Source: Eisenbergiella porci (lineage in GTDB: Bacteria > Bacillota > Clostridia > Lachnospirales > Lachnospiraceae). Taken from it: a DNA stretch of 64,000 nucleotides. The notes beneath the pieces were generated by a model. The model was not told the origin of the DNA. It saw only the letters and a list, made by a program, of their open reading frames with translations, and did not search any database. The stretch covers positions 62,001 to 126,000 of the forward strand of contig NZ_VUMI01000010.1 of assembly GCF_009696275.1 (NCBI RefSeq), in the 5' to 3' direction. Within the stretch, counting starts at the first letter, position 1; every line of letters starts with the position of its first letter. This document shows, piece after piece, positions 26,705 to 35,778 of this stretch. A program made the translations under genes and the position numbers.

Positions 26705-28171
26705 ATGAACCAGCTGCGGAAAATATTGATCGACACCTTTAATCTGAACACGGACTGTGCATCTCAGGAGGAAATAGCGGACAGAATAAAGAGCGGAGGG
26801 CAGCTGAGGGGAACGAACATGTGCATTATGATTTTAGCCATGTTTATCGCTTCCATTGGACTGAATATGAACAGCACCGCGGTTATTATAGGGGCAATGC
26901 TGATTTCTCCGCTCATGGGCGGGATCATGAATATAGGTTACGGGATTGCCACCTATGACATGGCATATGTCAGACATGCGTTTATGAAGCTTGCCTTCCA
27001 GGTGGTGTTCTGTGTGATGGTATCCACCGTATATTTTATGCTGTCGCCTATAACCGCGCCGTCCAACGAGCTGCTGGCCAGAACCTCGCCCACCATATGG
27101 GATGTCCTGATAGCCGTTTTCGGCGGCCTTGCAGGAATTATCGGAACTACAAGGGAAGAAAAGGTAAGCAACGTTATCCCCGGTGTGGCAATTGCCACCG
27201 CCCTGATGCCGCCCCTTTGTACGGCGGGCTATGGCATCGCCCGTCATTCCTGGAAGTTTTTCGGCGGGGCCATGTACCTCTTTTTCATTAACTGCTTTTT
27301 TATCTGCCTTTCGGCTGTGGTGGTCCTCAAGATCATGCATGTCCATGCAAAGCAGGAAATTTCTGGGAAGGTGCTGCGCAAGCAGAAAATATATGTGATG
27401 CTGGTAGGGATTATCACTGTGCTGCCAAGCGTCTATTTAGCCTACCAGATGATCAATACCAGCGCGGTCAACAGCCAGTTTAGCAGCTTTATTTCCAAAC
27501 AGTTTGATTTTGATGAGACGCAGGTGGTTTCCAAAAGCCTGGATACGCAGAACGGAATCATACGCGTGGCTGTGGTGGGCAAGCGCCTGGACAGCGCCAC
27601 ACGGGATGCAATCGAACAGTCTCTGGCAGATTACAGCCAGCTAAAGGGCATGAAGCTGTACCTGACGCAGACGGAATTTACGGGCGGTATCAGTAAGGAA
27701 GAGGTGGAAAACCTGATTAATTCGGAAATTGCGGCAGGAGAGGAAATCCAGCTGGATTATGAGGAAAAAACCAAGGCATTGTCAGAGAAAACAGAGCTGT
27801 ACTGGCCTGCCTATGCCCAGTTTTCCTTCAGCGCCTCTCTGAAGGAACAGCTGATGGACGAACTCCCCCTTTTCTATCCCCAGATCAAGGACCTGGACTG
27901 TGCCGCGCTGGGAGGGCTGGATGAAGAGAAGAAGGTGGTTGTGGAAAAATACCTGCTTATCCTTCAGACAGATACTCCCCTGGATAAGGCGCAGCTTGAA
28001 AAAATAGAAGAATGGGCGTCCCGGATTATTGGACAGGAGGTGACAGCTTCCTGGCGGCTGCTTCCGGGAATTTCCGAAAATTCCGTATCAGCTAACAGTA
28101 TCTCTGAAAACAGCGTGCCGGAAGAAAATAGTGCGGAGAATCCGGATGCAGAGGAAGCGGATGAAATATAA
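26705..28171 (+). CDS. DUF389 family membrane protein
   Basis: A 488-residue protein with the DUF389 (uncharacterised hydrophobic domain) core: MNSTAVIIGAMLISPLMGGIMNIGYGI, then several helices including VLIAVFGGLAGIIGTTREEK and VIPGVAIATALMPPLCTAGYGI. Six to seven membrane segments occupy residues ~35-260. The C-terminal ~230 residues are soluble and acidic, with an unusual tail rich in the repeat SxNS (SENSVSANSISENSVPEENS). The function of the family is unknown; transport has been suggested. It has its own promoter and GGAAGGCGGT ribosome area. A hairpin (28203-28221) follows the stop. Confidence 0.85.
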   Translation: MNQLRKILIDTFNLNTDCASQEEIADRIKSGGQLRGTNMCIMILAMFIASIGLNMNSTAVIIGAMLISPLMGGIMNIGYGIATYDMAYVRHAFMKLAFQVVFCVMVSTVYFMLSPITAPSNELLARTSPTIWDVLIAVFGGLAGIIGTTREEKVSNVIPGVAIATALMPPLCTAGYGIARHSWKFFGGAMYLFFINCFFICLSAVVVLKIMHVHAKQEISGKVLRKQKIYVMLVGIITVLPSVYLAYQMINTSAVNSQFSSFISKQFDFDETQVVSKSLDTQNGIIRVAVVGKRLDSATRDAIEQSLADYSQLKGMKLYLTQTEFTGGISKEEVENLINSEIAAGEEIQLDYEEKTKALSEKTELYWPAYAQFSFSASLKEQLMDELPLFYPQIKDLDCAALGGLDEEKKVVVEKYLLILQTDTPLDKAQLEKIEEWASRIIGQEVTASWRLLPGISENSVSANSISENSVPEENSAENPDAEEADEI

Positions 28172-28273
28172 ATAAAAAGCGGCAGACAGAGGAAAAAGGC
28201 GGCAGTTCAGTTTTAGAACTGTTGTCGAAATCCGTCTGTCAGTCCCTTTTACAGTAATGAATGAGGAATATGA

Positions 28274-31200
28274 ATGACGGATATGCGGACAATTTTTGAT
28301 AAGACAACTGCGGACTGGTTTGCGGCTGCGCTGGGAGAACCCACTCAAGTGCAGAAGGAAGCCTGGCCTGCGATTGCAGGAGGAAAGCATGCGCTTGTAT
28401 CAGCTCCCACAGGAACGGGCAAAACGCTTTCCGCCTTTCTTGTGTTCATTGACAGGCTGATGAAGCAGGCGAGAGAGGGGACGCTTCCAAGGAAGCTGCA
28501 ACTGATATACATTTCGCCGTTAAAATCCCTAGCAGGCGATATCAGGGAAAATCTGCGCCGTCCTCTGGACGGTATTTCCGGCGGCGGGACCGATCTGATC
28601 GACGTGGCGATCCGTACCGGAGATACGCCCCAGAGGGACAGGCAGCGCATGGTGAAATATCCGCCGCACATTCTGATTACCACGCCGGAATCCCTGTATC
28701 TGATGCTCACAAGCAAATCAGGACAGTCTGTGCTTAACAGCGCCAGGGCCATTATCCTGGATGAGCTTCACGCCATGATTGATACCAAACGCGGAGCGCA
28801 TCTGATGCTTTCCGTCGCCAGGCTGGATAAAATCTGCGAAGCGCCTCTGCAGCGCATCGGGCTTTCAGCAACCATAGAACCGCTTTCCCTGGCGGCGGCC
28901 TATCTGTCGCCTGATCCGGTAACCATTGTGTCCCCAGGCATGAAAAAAGAAGTGGAGCTTGTGATAACCAGTCCCTTTGCGGATGCCGCTAAGGGGAAAC
29001 GCAAGGATCCTGTCTGGGAAGAGCTGGCGGAGCTGGTCTACCGCCATTGTCAGGGAAGCCGCAGCGTCATCGCTTTTGTGGAGGGACGCCGTTATGCGGA
29101 AAAACTGGCTTACTATGTGAATCTTCTGGGAGGAGACGGCTTCGCCAGGGTTCATCATGGCAGCCTGTCAAAAGAACAGCGTTTTGAGGTGGAGCAGTCG
29201 CTGCGTGACGGAAGCCTGCGCCTTTTGTGCGCCACCTCTTCCATGGAGCTGGGCATTGATGTGGGAGAAATCGACCAGGTGCTTCAGGTCGGCTGCCCGA
29301 AAACCATTTCCGGCACCATGCAGCGGCTGGGCCGCGCCGGGCATAACCCGGGGCGGGTGAGCGTGATGTATCTTTTTCCCCGTACAGCGCCTGAGGGCGT
29401 TTGGTGCGGCATGACGGCAGAACTGGCCAGGCGGGGCGGGGTGGAGCATGCCAATCCGCCTAAAGGCTGCCTGGATGTGCTGGCGCAGCATCTGGTATCC
29501 ATGGCGGCTTTCCGCGGTTATGAGGTGGATGAGGTTATGGAAATCCTGCCGCGCGCTTATCCCTTCCGGGAAATAACCAGGGAGGATGTCCACTCTGTTC
29601 TTGGCATGCTGGCAGGGGATTTTGAGCATGACAGGGATATTCCGGTCCGCCCGAGGATATTATATGACAGGATTCACGGGCGTGTGGAGGGAGACGGATA
29701 CAGCCGGATGCTTGCCGTATCCGCCGGAGGTACCATACCGGATAAAGGTCTTTATACAGTACGTACAGGCGATGGAGTCAAGGTGGGGGAGGTAGACGAG
29801 GAATTCGTATACGAATCCCAGAAGGGCGACCGTTTTCTGCTGGGCGCTTTTGCATGGAAGATTCAGGATATCAGCCGGGATTCGGTCACCGTTGCCCAGG
29901 CGCCTTTGGAGGGAGCCAGAGTGCCGTTCTGGAAAGGAGAGTTAAAAGGAAGGGATCTTCGTACCAGTAAGGCCTTTGGCCGTATTTACCATGAATTGCA
30001 GGAGGCCTGTGAGAAAGGGACCCTGGTTCAGGCGCTGAACAGGCTTGGGTTGGATGATGCGGCCGCTGATCTGTCAGCTGGCTTTATTAAAAGACAGGTC
30101 CAGGCAACGGATGGCCTGCCTGACGATAAGACGATTCTTGTGGAGCATTTCCGGGATCAGTCCGGCAACGCGCAGATTATGATACATTCCCTGTTCGGCA
30201 AGCGTGTAAATGCGCCGCTTGCGCTGCTTCTGCAGCAGGCTGCCAGGCAGCGGGCCGGCATCAATGTTGGCTGTGTGGAGGAAGAGGATGGCATCCTTCT
30301 ATATTCCTACGGAGAGGAGCGGATGCCGGAGGGCCTGCTTTATCAGGTGGATCCGGAAAGTGTGGTTCCTGTTTTGGAAGCCCTTCTTCCGGCAACGCCT
30401 ATTTTCGGTATTGCTTTCCGTTATAACAGCGGCAGGGCTTTGATGATGGGGGTCAAAAAAAGCGGCAGGCTTCCTCTGTGGATGCAGCGTCTCCGCAGTG
30501 CGGAAATGCTGGATACGCTGGTAAAGGATACTTCCGGAGGAGTGTCCCTGGAGAAGGCTCATCCGTTGATCCGGGAGACAATGCGGGAATGCCTGACACA
30601 GATCTGGGATCCGGAGGGAGTGAAGGAGATTCTTCATGACATCCGATCCGGCGCAATCAGCGTACGCGAATTCCATTCGGAAACACCTTCTCCCATGTCA
30701 CTTCCCCTGCAGTGGGCACAGGAAGCCGCGGTCATGTATGATTATTATCCCACCACCAGAGGAGTCCAGGCTGCGGTGGAGGATGAGCTGAAGCAGGCGC
30801 AGATGATTGCCGCAGGGAAAGAGGAACTGGCGGATGTGCAGCAACGCCGCCATCTTCCGGAGGATGAAAAGCAGCTGCATACCCTGCTGATGACAGAAGG
30901 AGATCTTACCGCCGGGGAACTGGAGGTCCCTGTGGAGTGGCTGGAAAGTCTGGCTGCCCAGGACCGGGCGGCATATCTTGAGCCCGGACTGTGGATAGCC
31001 ATGGAACACAGGGAGGAGTATCTCCTTGCGCTTTCCGTCTGTGAATCAGAGGATGGGGAACTTCTGCCGCTTGCAAAACCGGAAACGGACACAGAGACGG
31101 TCCAGGCACGGCTTCACATTGTCAGGCGGCTGCTCAGATACCGGGGAGGGCAGACCGCCTGGCAGACGGCACAGCGTTATTTCTGGACGGAAACAGAAGC

Positions 31201-32470
31201 CCTGGAAATACTGAACGAGCTTGTCTGCCGGGAAGAGGCCGTGGAAAGTGAAGGTGTGTATTATCATGGAAAGCTGTATGACAGAGCCCGCAGGCAGACT
31301 CTGAAAAACAGGCGAAACCAGATACAGACACGGCCTGCCGCCTCCTATGAAGCGTTGCTTCTTTCCAGAATGAGTATTCATGCGCCTTCCGGGGAACAGC
31401 TGGAACGGACCTTATCCATATTTGCAGGACACCCTTTCCCTGCGTCATTATGGGAAAGCGTTATTCTGCCGGCGAGAGTGAAGGGCTACAGAGAGTCCCT
31501 GCTGGACGCCATTTTAGCTGAAGGCACCTTTTTCTGGCATATGGAGGAAGGCGGTATGCTCCGCTTTGATGATCCGGAAAACACTGACTGGGAAGCGGAT
31601 CTTTCCCCTAATCTGGAAACGTTATCGGGAAAGGAACAAATTATCTACCAGGCTCTGTTAAAGCGCGGCGCCAGCTTTATGCAGGCGCTGAAGGGTCTGC
31701 TGGAAGGGGAATCTCCCCACGGGATTCTGCTCTCCCTTCTGGAAAAGGGACTTGTATATGCGGACAGCTTTGTCCCCGTCAGACAGTGGCTTGACCGGGA
31801 TAAAATAAAAAAAGCAACCGCGAGGCAGCGGGTGAACGCGCGCGTAATGGCTCTGCAGGCAGGGCGCTGGGACGTGGTAAGGCCTCAGAAGGAAACAAAC
31901 GGCCAGGAATGGGAACGCTGCTTTGACCGCAGCATTATTTTGTGCCGGGAAACTGTGGCTTCCTGGAATATGTCCTGGCAGGCGGCGCTTTCCGTCCTGC
32001 GTATCCGGGAATATACGGGCCAGGTCCGCAGGGGGTATTTTGTGGAAGGTCTTTCCGGGGCACAGTTTATCCGGGAAAAGGATTTTCACAGTACAGTACT
32101 GGCCCTGGAAAAACCGGAGCAGGAAATAAAATGGCTGAATGCGTCTGATCCGGCGCAGATCTGGGGAAAGGTGCTGACGCATCAGGAGGGGAAAGGCTTT
32201 ACCTGCATTCCCGGAACCCTGGTTGCCATGAAGGGCGGAAATCCCATTGCGGTCATGGAGCGGCAGGGAAAAACACTCCGCTTTTTCGGCGGATGTCCGC
32301 CGGAGGAATGCCTTGCGCTCATGCAGCTGTTTGCGGAGGATTTCCGGCAGAAGCGTATTTTTGCCGGATTGAAACGGATTGTTGTGAAGGATTATCCCGC
32401 AGAAGGGGCCGGCGCGCTGTCCGGCGCCGGTTTTATCAGAGAAATGCAGGATTACGTCCTGTACCGTTAG
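28274..32470 (+). CDS. lhr: Lhr-like superfamily 2 ATP-dependent helicase
   Basis: A 1398-residue helicase of the Lhr (large helicase-related) group, which unwinds DNA/RNA and is linked to repair. Walker A is SAPTGTGKTLSAFL (about residues 42-52) and Walker B is IILDELHAM. Motif III is GLSATIEPL and motif VI is MQRLGRAGHNPGR. The Lhr core winged helix and beta-barrel regions follow to about residue 870, and the last ~500 residues are the extended C-terminal half seen in bacterial full-length Lhr. The gene is intact and uninterrupted, unlike many neighbours. A NERD-like gene follows 24 bases later. Confidence 0.9.
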   Translation: MTDMRTIFDKTTADWFAAALGEPTQVQKEAWPAIAGGKHALVSAPTGTGKTLSAFLVFIDRLMKQAREGTLPRKLQLIYISPLKSLAGDIRENLRRPLDGISGGGTDLIDVAIRTGDTPQRDRQRMVKYPPHILITTPESLYLMLTSKSGQSVLNSARAIILDELHAMIDTKRGAHLMLSVARLDKICEAPLQRIGLSATIEPLSLAAAYLSPDPVTIVSPGMKKEVELVITSPFADAAKGKRKDPVWEELAELVYRHCQGSRSVIAFVEGRRYAEKLAYYVNLLGGDGFARVHHGSLSKEQRFEVEQSLRDGSLRLLCATSSMELGIDVGEIDQVLQVGCPKTISGTMQRLGRAGHNPGRVSVMYLFPRTAPEGVWCGMTAELARRGGVEHANPPKGCLDVLAQHLVSMAAFRGYEVDEVMEILPRAYPFREITREDVHSVLGMLAGDFEHDRDIPVRPRILYDRIHGRVEGDGYSRMLAVSAGGTIPDKGLYTVRTGDGVKVGEVDEEFVYESQKGDRFLLGAFAWKIQDISRDSVTVAQAPLEGARVPFWKGELKGRDLRTSKAFGRIYHELQEACEKGTLVQALNRLGLDDAAADLSAGFIKRQVQATDGLPDDKTILVEHFRDQSGNAQIMIHSLFGKRVNAPLALLLQQAARQRAGINVGCVEEEDGILLYSYGEERMPEGLLYQVDPESVVPVLEALLPATPIFGIAFRYNSGRALMMGVKKSGRLPLWMQRLRSAEMLDTLVKDTSGGVSLEKAHPLIRETMRECLTQIWDPEGVKEILHDIRSGAISVREFHSETPSPMSLPLQWAQEAAVMYDYYPTTRGVQAAVEDELKQAQMIAAGKEELADVQQRRHLPEDEKQLHTLLMTEGDLTAGELEVPVEWLESLAAQDRAAYLEPGLWIAMEHREEYLLALSVCESEDGELLPLAKPETDTETVQARLHIVRRLLRYRGGQTAWQTAQRYFWTETEALEILNELVCREEAVESEGVYYHGKLYDRARRQTLKNRRNQIQTRPAASYEALLLSRMSIHAPSGEQLERTLSIFAGHPFPASLWESVILPARVKGYRESLLDAILAEGTFFWHMEEGGMLRFDDPENTDWEADLSPNLETLSGKEQIIYQALLKRGASFMQALKGLLEGESPHGILLSLLEKGLVYADSFVPVRQWLDRDKIKKATARQRVNARVMALQAGRWDVVRPQKETNGQEWERCFDRSIILCRETVASWNMSWQAALSVLRIREYTGQVRRGYFVEGLSGAQFIREKDFHSTVLALEKPEQEIKWLNASDPAQIWGKVLTHQEGKGFTCIPGTLVAMKGGNPIAVMERQGKTLRFFGGCPPEECLALMQLFAEDFRQKRIFAGLKRIVVKDYPAEGAGALSGAGFIREMQDYVLYR

Positions 32471-32494
32471 TGCAGGAGGAAAGCGGCGGAAATT

Positions 32495-33127
32495 ATGCTG
32501 AGCTTACTCGTTTTAATTTTGTTGTTTATTTATATGTATAAAAAAAGAGCCTCCTATAATCCCTATGATGTAAAGTACAGTCACAGCTCTTATTATGAAT
32601 GCTCCTTTACTAAAAGGGAAACCTGTACGGAGGAGATTCTGGATATTCTCAGGCCTGTGGCCGGATATAAAAGGATTCTGACAGATCTGTGTCTGACGGA
32701 TGAATTGGGCCGGACCGGCGGTGCGGATGTGGTGATGATCCATGAATCAGGTATTTATGTAATTTATTCCGGGAATTTCCCGGGAGTGATCTCCGGCAAT
32801 CCGGAAGGGCGTTACTGGATACAGTCCTTCCGGGAGAGCTGGTTTCTTTCCTGCCGCAATTATCTGTATAATCCTTTCCTGGAAAATAAGCGGATTCTGG
32901 ACCGGATGCAGTGGGAGTTTAAAGACATGCCCTGGCTTCCTTATTATTCCATTGCGGTCTTCGGAAAGGCGGGCTTACTGGCTACGGCCGGATATATGGG
33001 AGAAAACCGTTTTGCCCTGCCTGTTTATGCGCTTTCTGCGGCTGTGGCGGATATATTCCGCCATAACAGACGGTTTCTGAAGGCTCAGGACATAGACCGC
33101 GTGTGCGAACGGCTTGAAAAGCTGTAG
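32495..33127 (+). CDS. Membrane-anchored NERD-like (nuclease-related) protein
   Basis: A 210-residue protein with an N-terminal membrane helix (LSLLVLILLFIYMY, residues 2-16) and a cytoplasmic domain that resembles NERD. The signs are TCTEEILDILRPVAGYKRILTDLCL, the acidic segment GGADVVMIHESGIYVIYSGNFPGVISGN, and a C-terminal strand region with IAVFGKAGLLATAGY. NERD domains belong to the restriction-endonuclease-like fold; here the D...(D/E)xK pattern is incomplete, so nuclease activity is doubtful. AGGAGG is present but about 17 bases from the ATG. It is probably co-transcribed with lhr. Confidence 0.6.
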   Translation: MLSLLVLILLFIYMYKKRASYNPYDVKYSHSSYYECSFTKRETCTEEILDILRPVAGYKRILTDLCLTDELGRTGGADVVMIHESGIYVIYSGNFPGVISGNPEGRYWIQSFRESWFLSCRNYLYNPFLENKRILDRMQWEFKDMPWLPYYSIAVFGKAGLLATAGYMGENRFALPVYALSAAVADIFRHNRRFLKAQDIDRVCERLEKL

Positions 33128-33166
33128 GGACTGGATTTCGTTTGTCGAAGAGTTTGAGATTTCGGC

Positions 33167-33195
33167 TTGCTTTTATTGTTATGTCATGTTATTAT
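33167..33195 (+). promoter_or_regulatory. Promoter of the ABC-F leader
   Basis: TTGCTT, a 17-base spacer and TATTAT predict a transcript starting near 33202, more than 500 bases ahead of the ABC-F gene. The segment to 33735 therefore reads as a long regulatory leader. Confidence 0.6.
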
Positions 33196-33228
33196 AAAAC
33201 ACAAAGATTGCAGAGGAAGGAAAGAAAG

Positions 33229-33390
33229 ATGGTCGGATTTGTTCCTGGTCATACAATTTTAGACAGATTGCCGATATCTATGTGCGGAATTATACATGTT
33301 TATTCCGGATCACAGGTGGAGTCTGCCCAAAATTGCATATCAGGAAGTGAGCAACCGAAACCGGAGGCCGCGTTTTGTGCGGCAGGGTAA
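33229..33390 (+). CDS. Possible leader peptide (53 aa) upstream of ABC-F
   Basis: ATG 33229 follows AGGAAAGAAAG closely, so translation is plausible. The product begins MVGFVPGHTILDRLPISMCG and has no domain I can recognise. Codons 26-28 contain CCGGATC (33305-33311), which is the exact complement of the left arm of the terminator at 33466. A translating or stalled ribosome here could decide whether that terminator forms. It may instead be a chance frame. Confidence 0.4.
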   Translation: MVGFVPGHTILDRLPISMCGIIHVYSGSQVESAQNCISGSEQPKPEAAFCAAG

Positions 33391-33465
33391 GTGATTTCTG
33401 AACTTGGTTTTCCGTATTTTTTCAGTGCGGGAAGCGGCGATCGAGAAATTATAGAATGATATCAG

Positions 33466-33499
33466 GATCCGGGCGGTATTGCTCCCCGGGTCTTTTTTT
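33466..33499 (+). terminator. Terminator/attenuator in the ABC-F leader
   Basis: GATCCGGG pairs with CCCGGGTC (one G-T pair) around a loop, followed by eight Ts. It lies 264 bases after the predicted transcription start and 237 bases before the ABC-F start. CCGGATC at 33305-33311 can pair with its left arm as an antiterminator. Confidence 0.7.
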
Positions 33500-33516
33500 G
33501 TATATCTGAGGATTAT

Positions 33517-33699
33517 ATGGATGGATATGGTGAACAGCCGGCAGGGCTTTGCATTTTTTTGTGCGGGGCCGCGGGGTGTTTATCGTATACAGAAGGAGAG
33601 GCCCTGGCAGGCTGCGGTAAATTATGGCAGCCTGTTGGTGCTTTTTTTATGGCGGCAGAACGTGTGACAGGCGCGTTGGAGCCGGCTCAGGCAGGATGA
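33517..33699 (+). CDS. Possible second leader peptide (60 aa) directly before ABC-F
   Basis: ATG 33517 lies behind TGAGGATTAT, a usable ribosome site, just after the terminator T run. The product is MDGYGEQPAGLCIFLCGAAG and onward, without a known domain. An overlapping frame from ATG 33529 (MVNSRQGFAFFCAGPRGVYR) is a rival. One of them may be a regulatory uORF; coding is unproven. A hairpin GAGCCGG...CCGGTTC (33678-33718) separates it from the ABC-F ribosome site. Confidence 0.3.
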   Translation: MDGYGEQPAGLCIFLCGAAGCLSYTEGEALAGCGKLWQPVGAFFMAAERVTGALEPAQAG

Positions 33700-33735
33700 G
33701 GGGAGTGGGCCGGTTCGGGAAGAAGGAGAGTAAAA

Positions 33736-35694
33736 ATGATAGAGTTATCATGCAGTCAATTGAAAAAGTATTATGGAGCACAGCTGGTGCTTGAAAACAT
33801 TACCTTTGAGGTGCAGGAGGATGAGCGGGTGGCCGTAATTGGAAAAAACGGCTGCGGGAAATCCACCATTCTGAAGCTGATTACCAGAGTGGAGGCGCCG
33901 GATGAAGGATGTGTATCCATCCGCAAAAATGCGGTGACAGGTTATCTGGAGCAGATGCCTGTTTATGAAGAGAAAATGACGGTAAGGCAGGTGTGCGAGC
34001 AGGCTTTTTGCGAGTTAGTAATGCTGCAGGAGCAGATGCAGGCGCTGGAAAGAGCGTTGGAGAATGCTGCAGGTTCCGGGGGCGAAGAGGATATTGATGT
34101 TCTTTTGAAAAAATATACTCTTTTGCAGGAAAGGTATGAGGCAGGCGGCGGATATGAAATGGAGGAGCGTTTTGCGCGTATCTGTACGGGGCTTAAGCTG
34201 TCCGGCGAATTTCTGGAGGCGGAGTTCAGGACGCTCAGCGGAGGAGAAAAGACGCTGGCCTGCCTGGCAAAGGTCCTTTTGCAGAATCCGGATATCCTGG
34301 TGCTTGATGAACCTACGAACCATCTGGATATGTCCATGCTGCAGTGGCTGGAGGAATATTTGAAGAACTATAAAGGGACTGTGCTTATGGTTTCCCACGA
34401 CAGATATTTTCTGGATGCCGCGGCTACCAGAATCCTGGAGGTAGAGGACGGGACGGCCGTGGAATATCTGGGGAATTATTCTTATTACCTGGAGGAAAAG
34501 GAACGGCGCAGGCAGCGGCAGCTGGATGCTTACAAGGAACAGCAGAAGAAAGTTAAGGCTATGGAAAAGGCAATCAAGGATATGCGTTCCTGGGCCGCGC
34601 AGGCTGATAATGAGAGTATGTATAAGCGGGCGGCTTCCATGCAGAAGAGGCTGGATCGGATGGAAAAAGTGGAGCGTCCGAAAAACGAGGGCCCGGGAAT
34701 GCGGGTAACTTTTGAGGAGGGTGAGCGTTCCGGAAAGGATGTTCTGCTGTTGGAAGGCGTTGCAAAAAGCTTTGGTAATAAAAAGCTTTTTTCCAATCTC
34801 GATCTGGAGGTGTATTATCAGGAACATGTGGCTCTGCTTGGAAGAAACGGGTGCGGAAAGACAACGCTGCTCCGTATGATACTGGGAGAGCTTCCGGCAG
34901 ACGCAGGGAGCATCCGTGTGGGCGCCAGCGCCAGAATCGGCTATCTGCCGCAGCAGGTGCATTTCCCCAGGGAGGATGTGTCCGTATTGGAGGCCTTTCG
35001 GGATGGATTGGTTATCGGGGAGGGCAAGGCACGTGAAGAACTGTCCAGATATCTTTTTACCGGTGAAAGTGTTTTTAAAAAGGTGGAAAATCTGTCCGGC
35101 GGCGAGAAAAGCCGACTTTATCTGGCCAGGCTGATGCAGACCGGGGTGTATACTCCCGGAGAAAATAGCCAGGGCATCAATTTCCTGATACTGGATGAGC
35201 CAACCAACCATTTGGACATTCTTTCCAGAGAAAATCTGGAAACAGCGCTGGAACAATTTAAGGGGACGCTTCTTATTGTATCCCACGACAGGTATTTCCT
35301 GAACAAAATGGCTGACAGGATGGTGGAAATCACGCAAACGGGCGCCTGCAGCTATGCCGGCAATTATGAATATTACCGGCAGGAAAAGGCAAAAAGAGCC
35401 GCCATGCCAAGTGCGCCCGCTCAGGAAACGGAAAAGAAAACGGAAAGGAGGTGGGAAACAAACACTGTCCCGGCTAAACCGGCTGCGACAGGAAGCGGAC
35501 GGAACCAATACCGCCAGAAGCAGCTGGAGCAGGAAATCAGGATGCTGGAGAAATTAAAAAACGCCTGCGAGGCCGATACGGCTGCGGCAGGAACTGATTA
35601 TGAGCGGCTGCTGGAGCTGGAAGCTGAGAAAAAAAGACTGGAAAACCAGATTGATGAAAAAATGGAGGAATGGCTGGAATTGACGGAAGGGTAA
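33736..35694 (+). CDS. ABC-F family ATPase (ribosomal-protection-like)
   Basis: A 652-residue soluble protein with two ATPase domains in tandem and no membrane part. Walker A sites are GKNGCGKST (residues 36-44) and GRNGCGKTT (near 369). The ABC signatures are TLSGGEKT and NLSGGEKSR, and both Walker B motifs read LVLDEPTNHLD or LILDEPTNHLD. The interdomain linker (~residues 240-325) is long, basic and helical, as in factors that reach the ribosomal E/P sites. A charged C-terminal coiled coil covers ~590-652. Members act as translation factors or protect ribosomes from antibiotics; the long leader favours an inducible resistance type. AAGGAGAG precedes the ATG. Confidence 0.9.
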   Translation: MIELSCSQLKKYYGAQLVLENITFEVQEDERVAVIGKNGCGKSTILKLITRVEAPDEGCVSIRKNAVTGYLEQMPVYEEKMTVRQVCEQAFCELVMLQEQMQALERALENAAGSGGEEDIDVLLKKYTLLQERYEAGGGYEMEERFARICTGLKLSGEFLEAEFRTLSGGEKTLACLAKVLLQNPDILVLDEPTNHLDMSMLQWLEEYLKNYKGTVLMVSHDRYFLDAAATRILEVEDGTAVEYLGNYSYYLEEKERRRQRQLDAYKEQQKKVKAMEKAIKDMRSWAAQADNESMYKRAASMQKRLDRMEKVERPKNEGPGMRVTFEEGERSGKDVLLLEGVAKSFGNKKLFSNLDLEVYYQEHVALLGRNGCGKTTLLRMILGELPADAGSIRVGASARIGYLPQQVHFPREDVSVLEAFRDGLVIGEGKAREELSRYLFTGESVFKKVENLSGGEKSRLYLARLMQTGVYTPGENSQGINFLILDEPTNHLDILSRENLETALEQFKGTLLIVSHDRYFLNKMADRMVEITQTGACSYAGNYEYYRQEKAKRAAMPSAPAQETEKKTERRWETNTVPAKPAATGSGRNQYRQKQLEQEIRMLEKLKNACEADTAAAGTDYERLLELEAEKKRLENQIDEKMEEWLELTEG

Positions 35695-35778
35695 AAATGA
35701 ATGATAATAAAAGGGAACATTTTAATCGTTCCTTTCAGGAAGCGTCCTGAAAAAAGCAGGTAAAAGGAGAATGGAACT

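Noticed and set aside
26680-26705. GGCGGTACCACG as a T-box antiterminator
   Set aside because: The T-box consensus (GGGTGGNACCGCG) is only weakly resembled and no specifier stem or terminator accompanies it.
33128-33500. A 6S, SRP or other housekeeping RNA between the NERD-like and ABC-F genes
   Set aside because: The promoter and terminator delimit a transcript, but I could not find the conserved SRP (GGTCAGG..GGAAGCAGCC) or tmRNA features; a leader of ABC-F fits better.
34015-35508. A 497-codon open frame on the minus strand across the ABC-F gene
   Set aside because: It is antisense to a clear ABC-F gene with both ATPase domains, has no ribosome site or known motif, and arises from the codon bias of the real gene.
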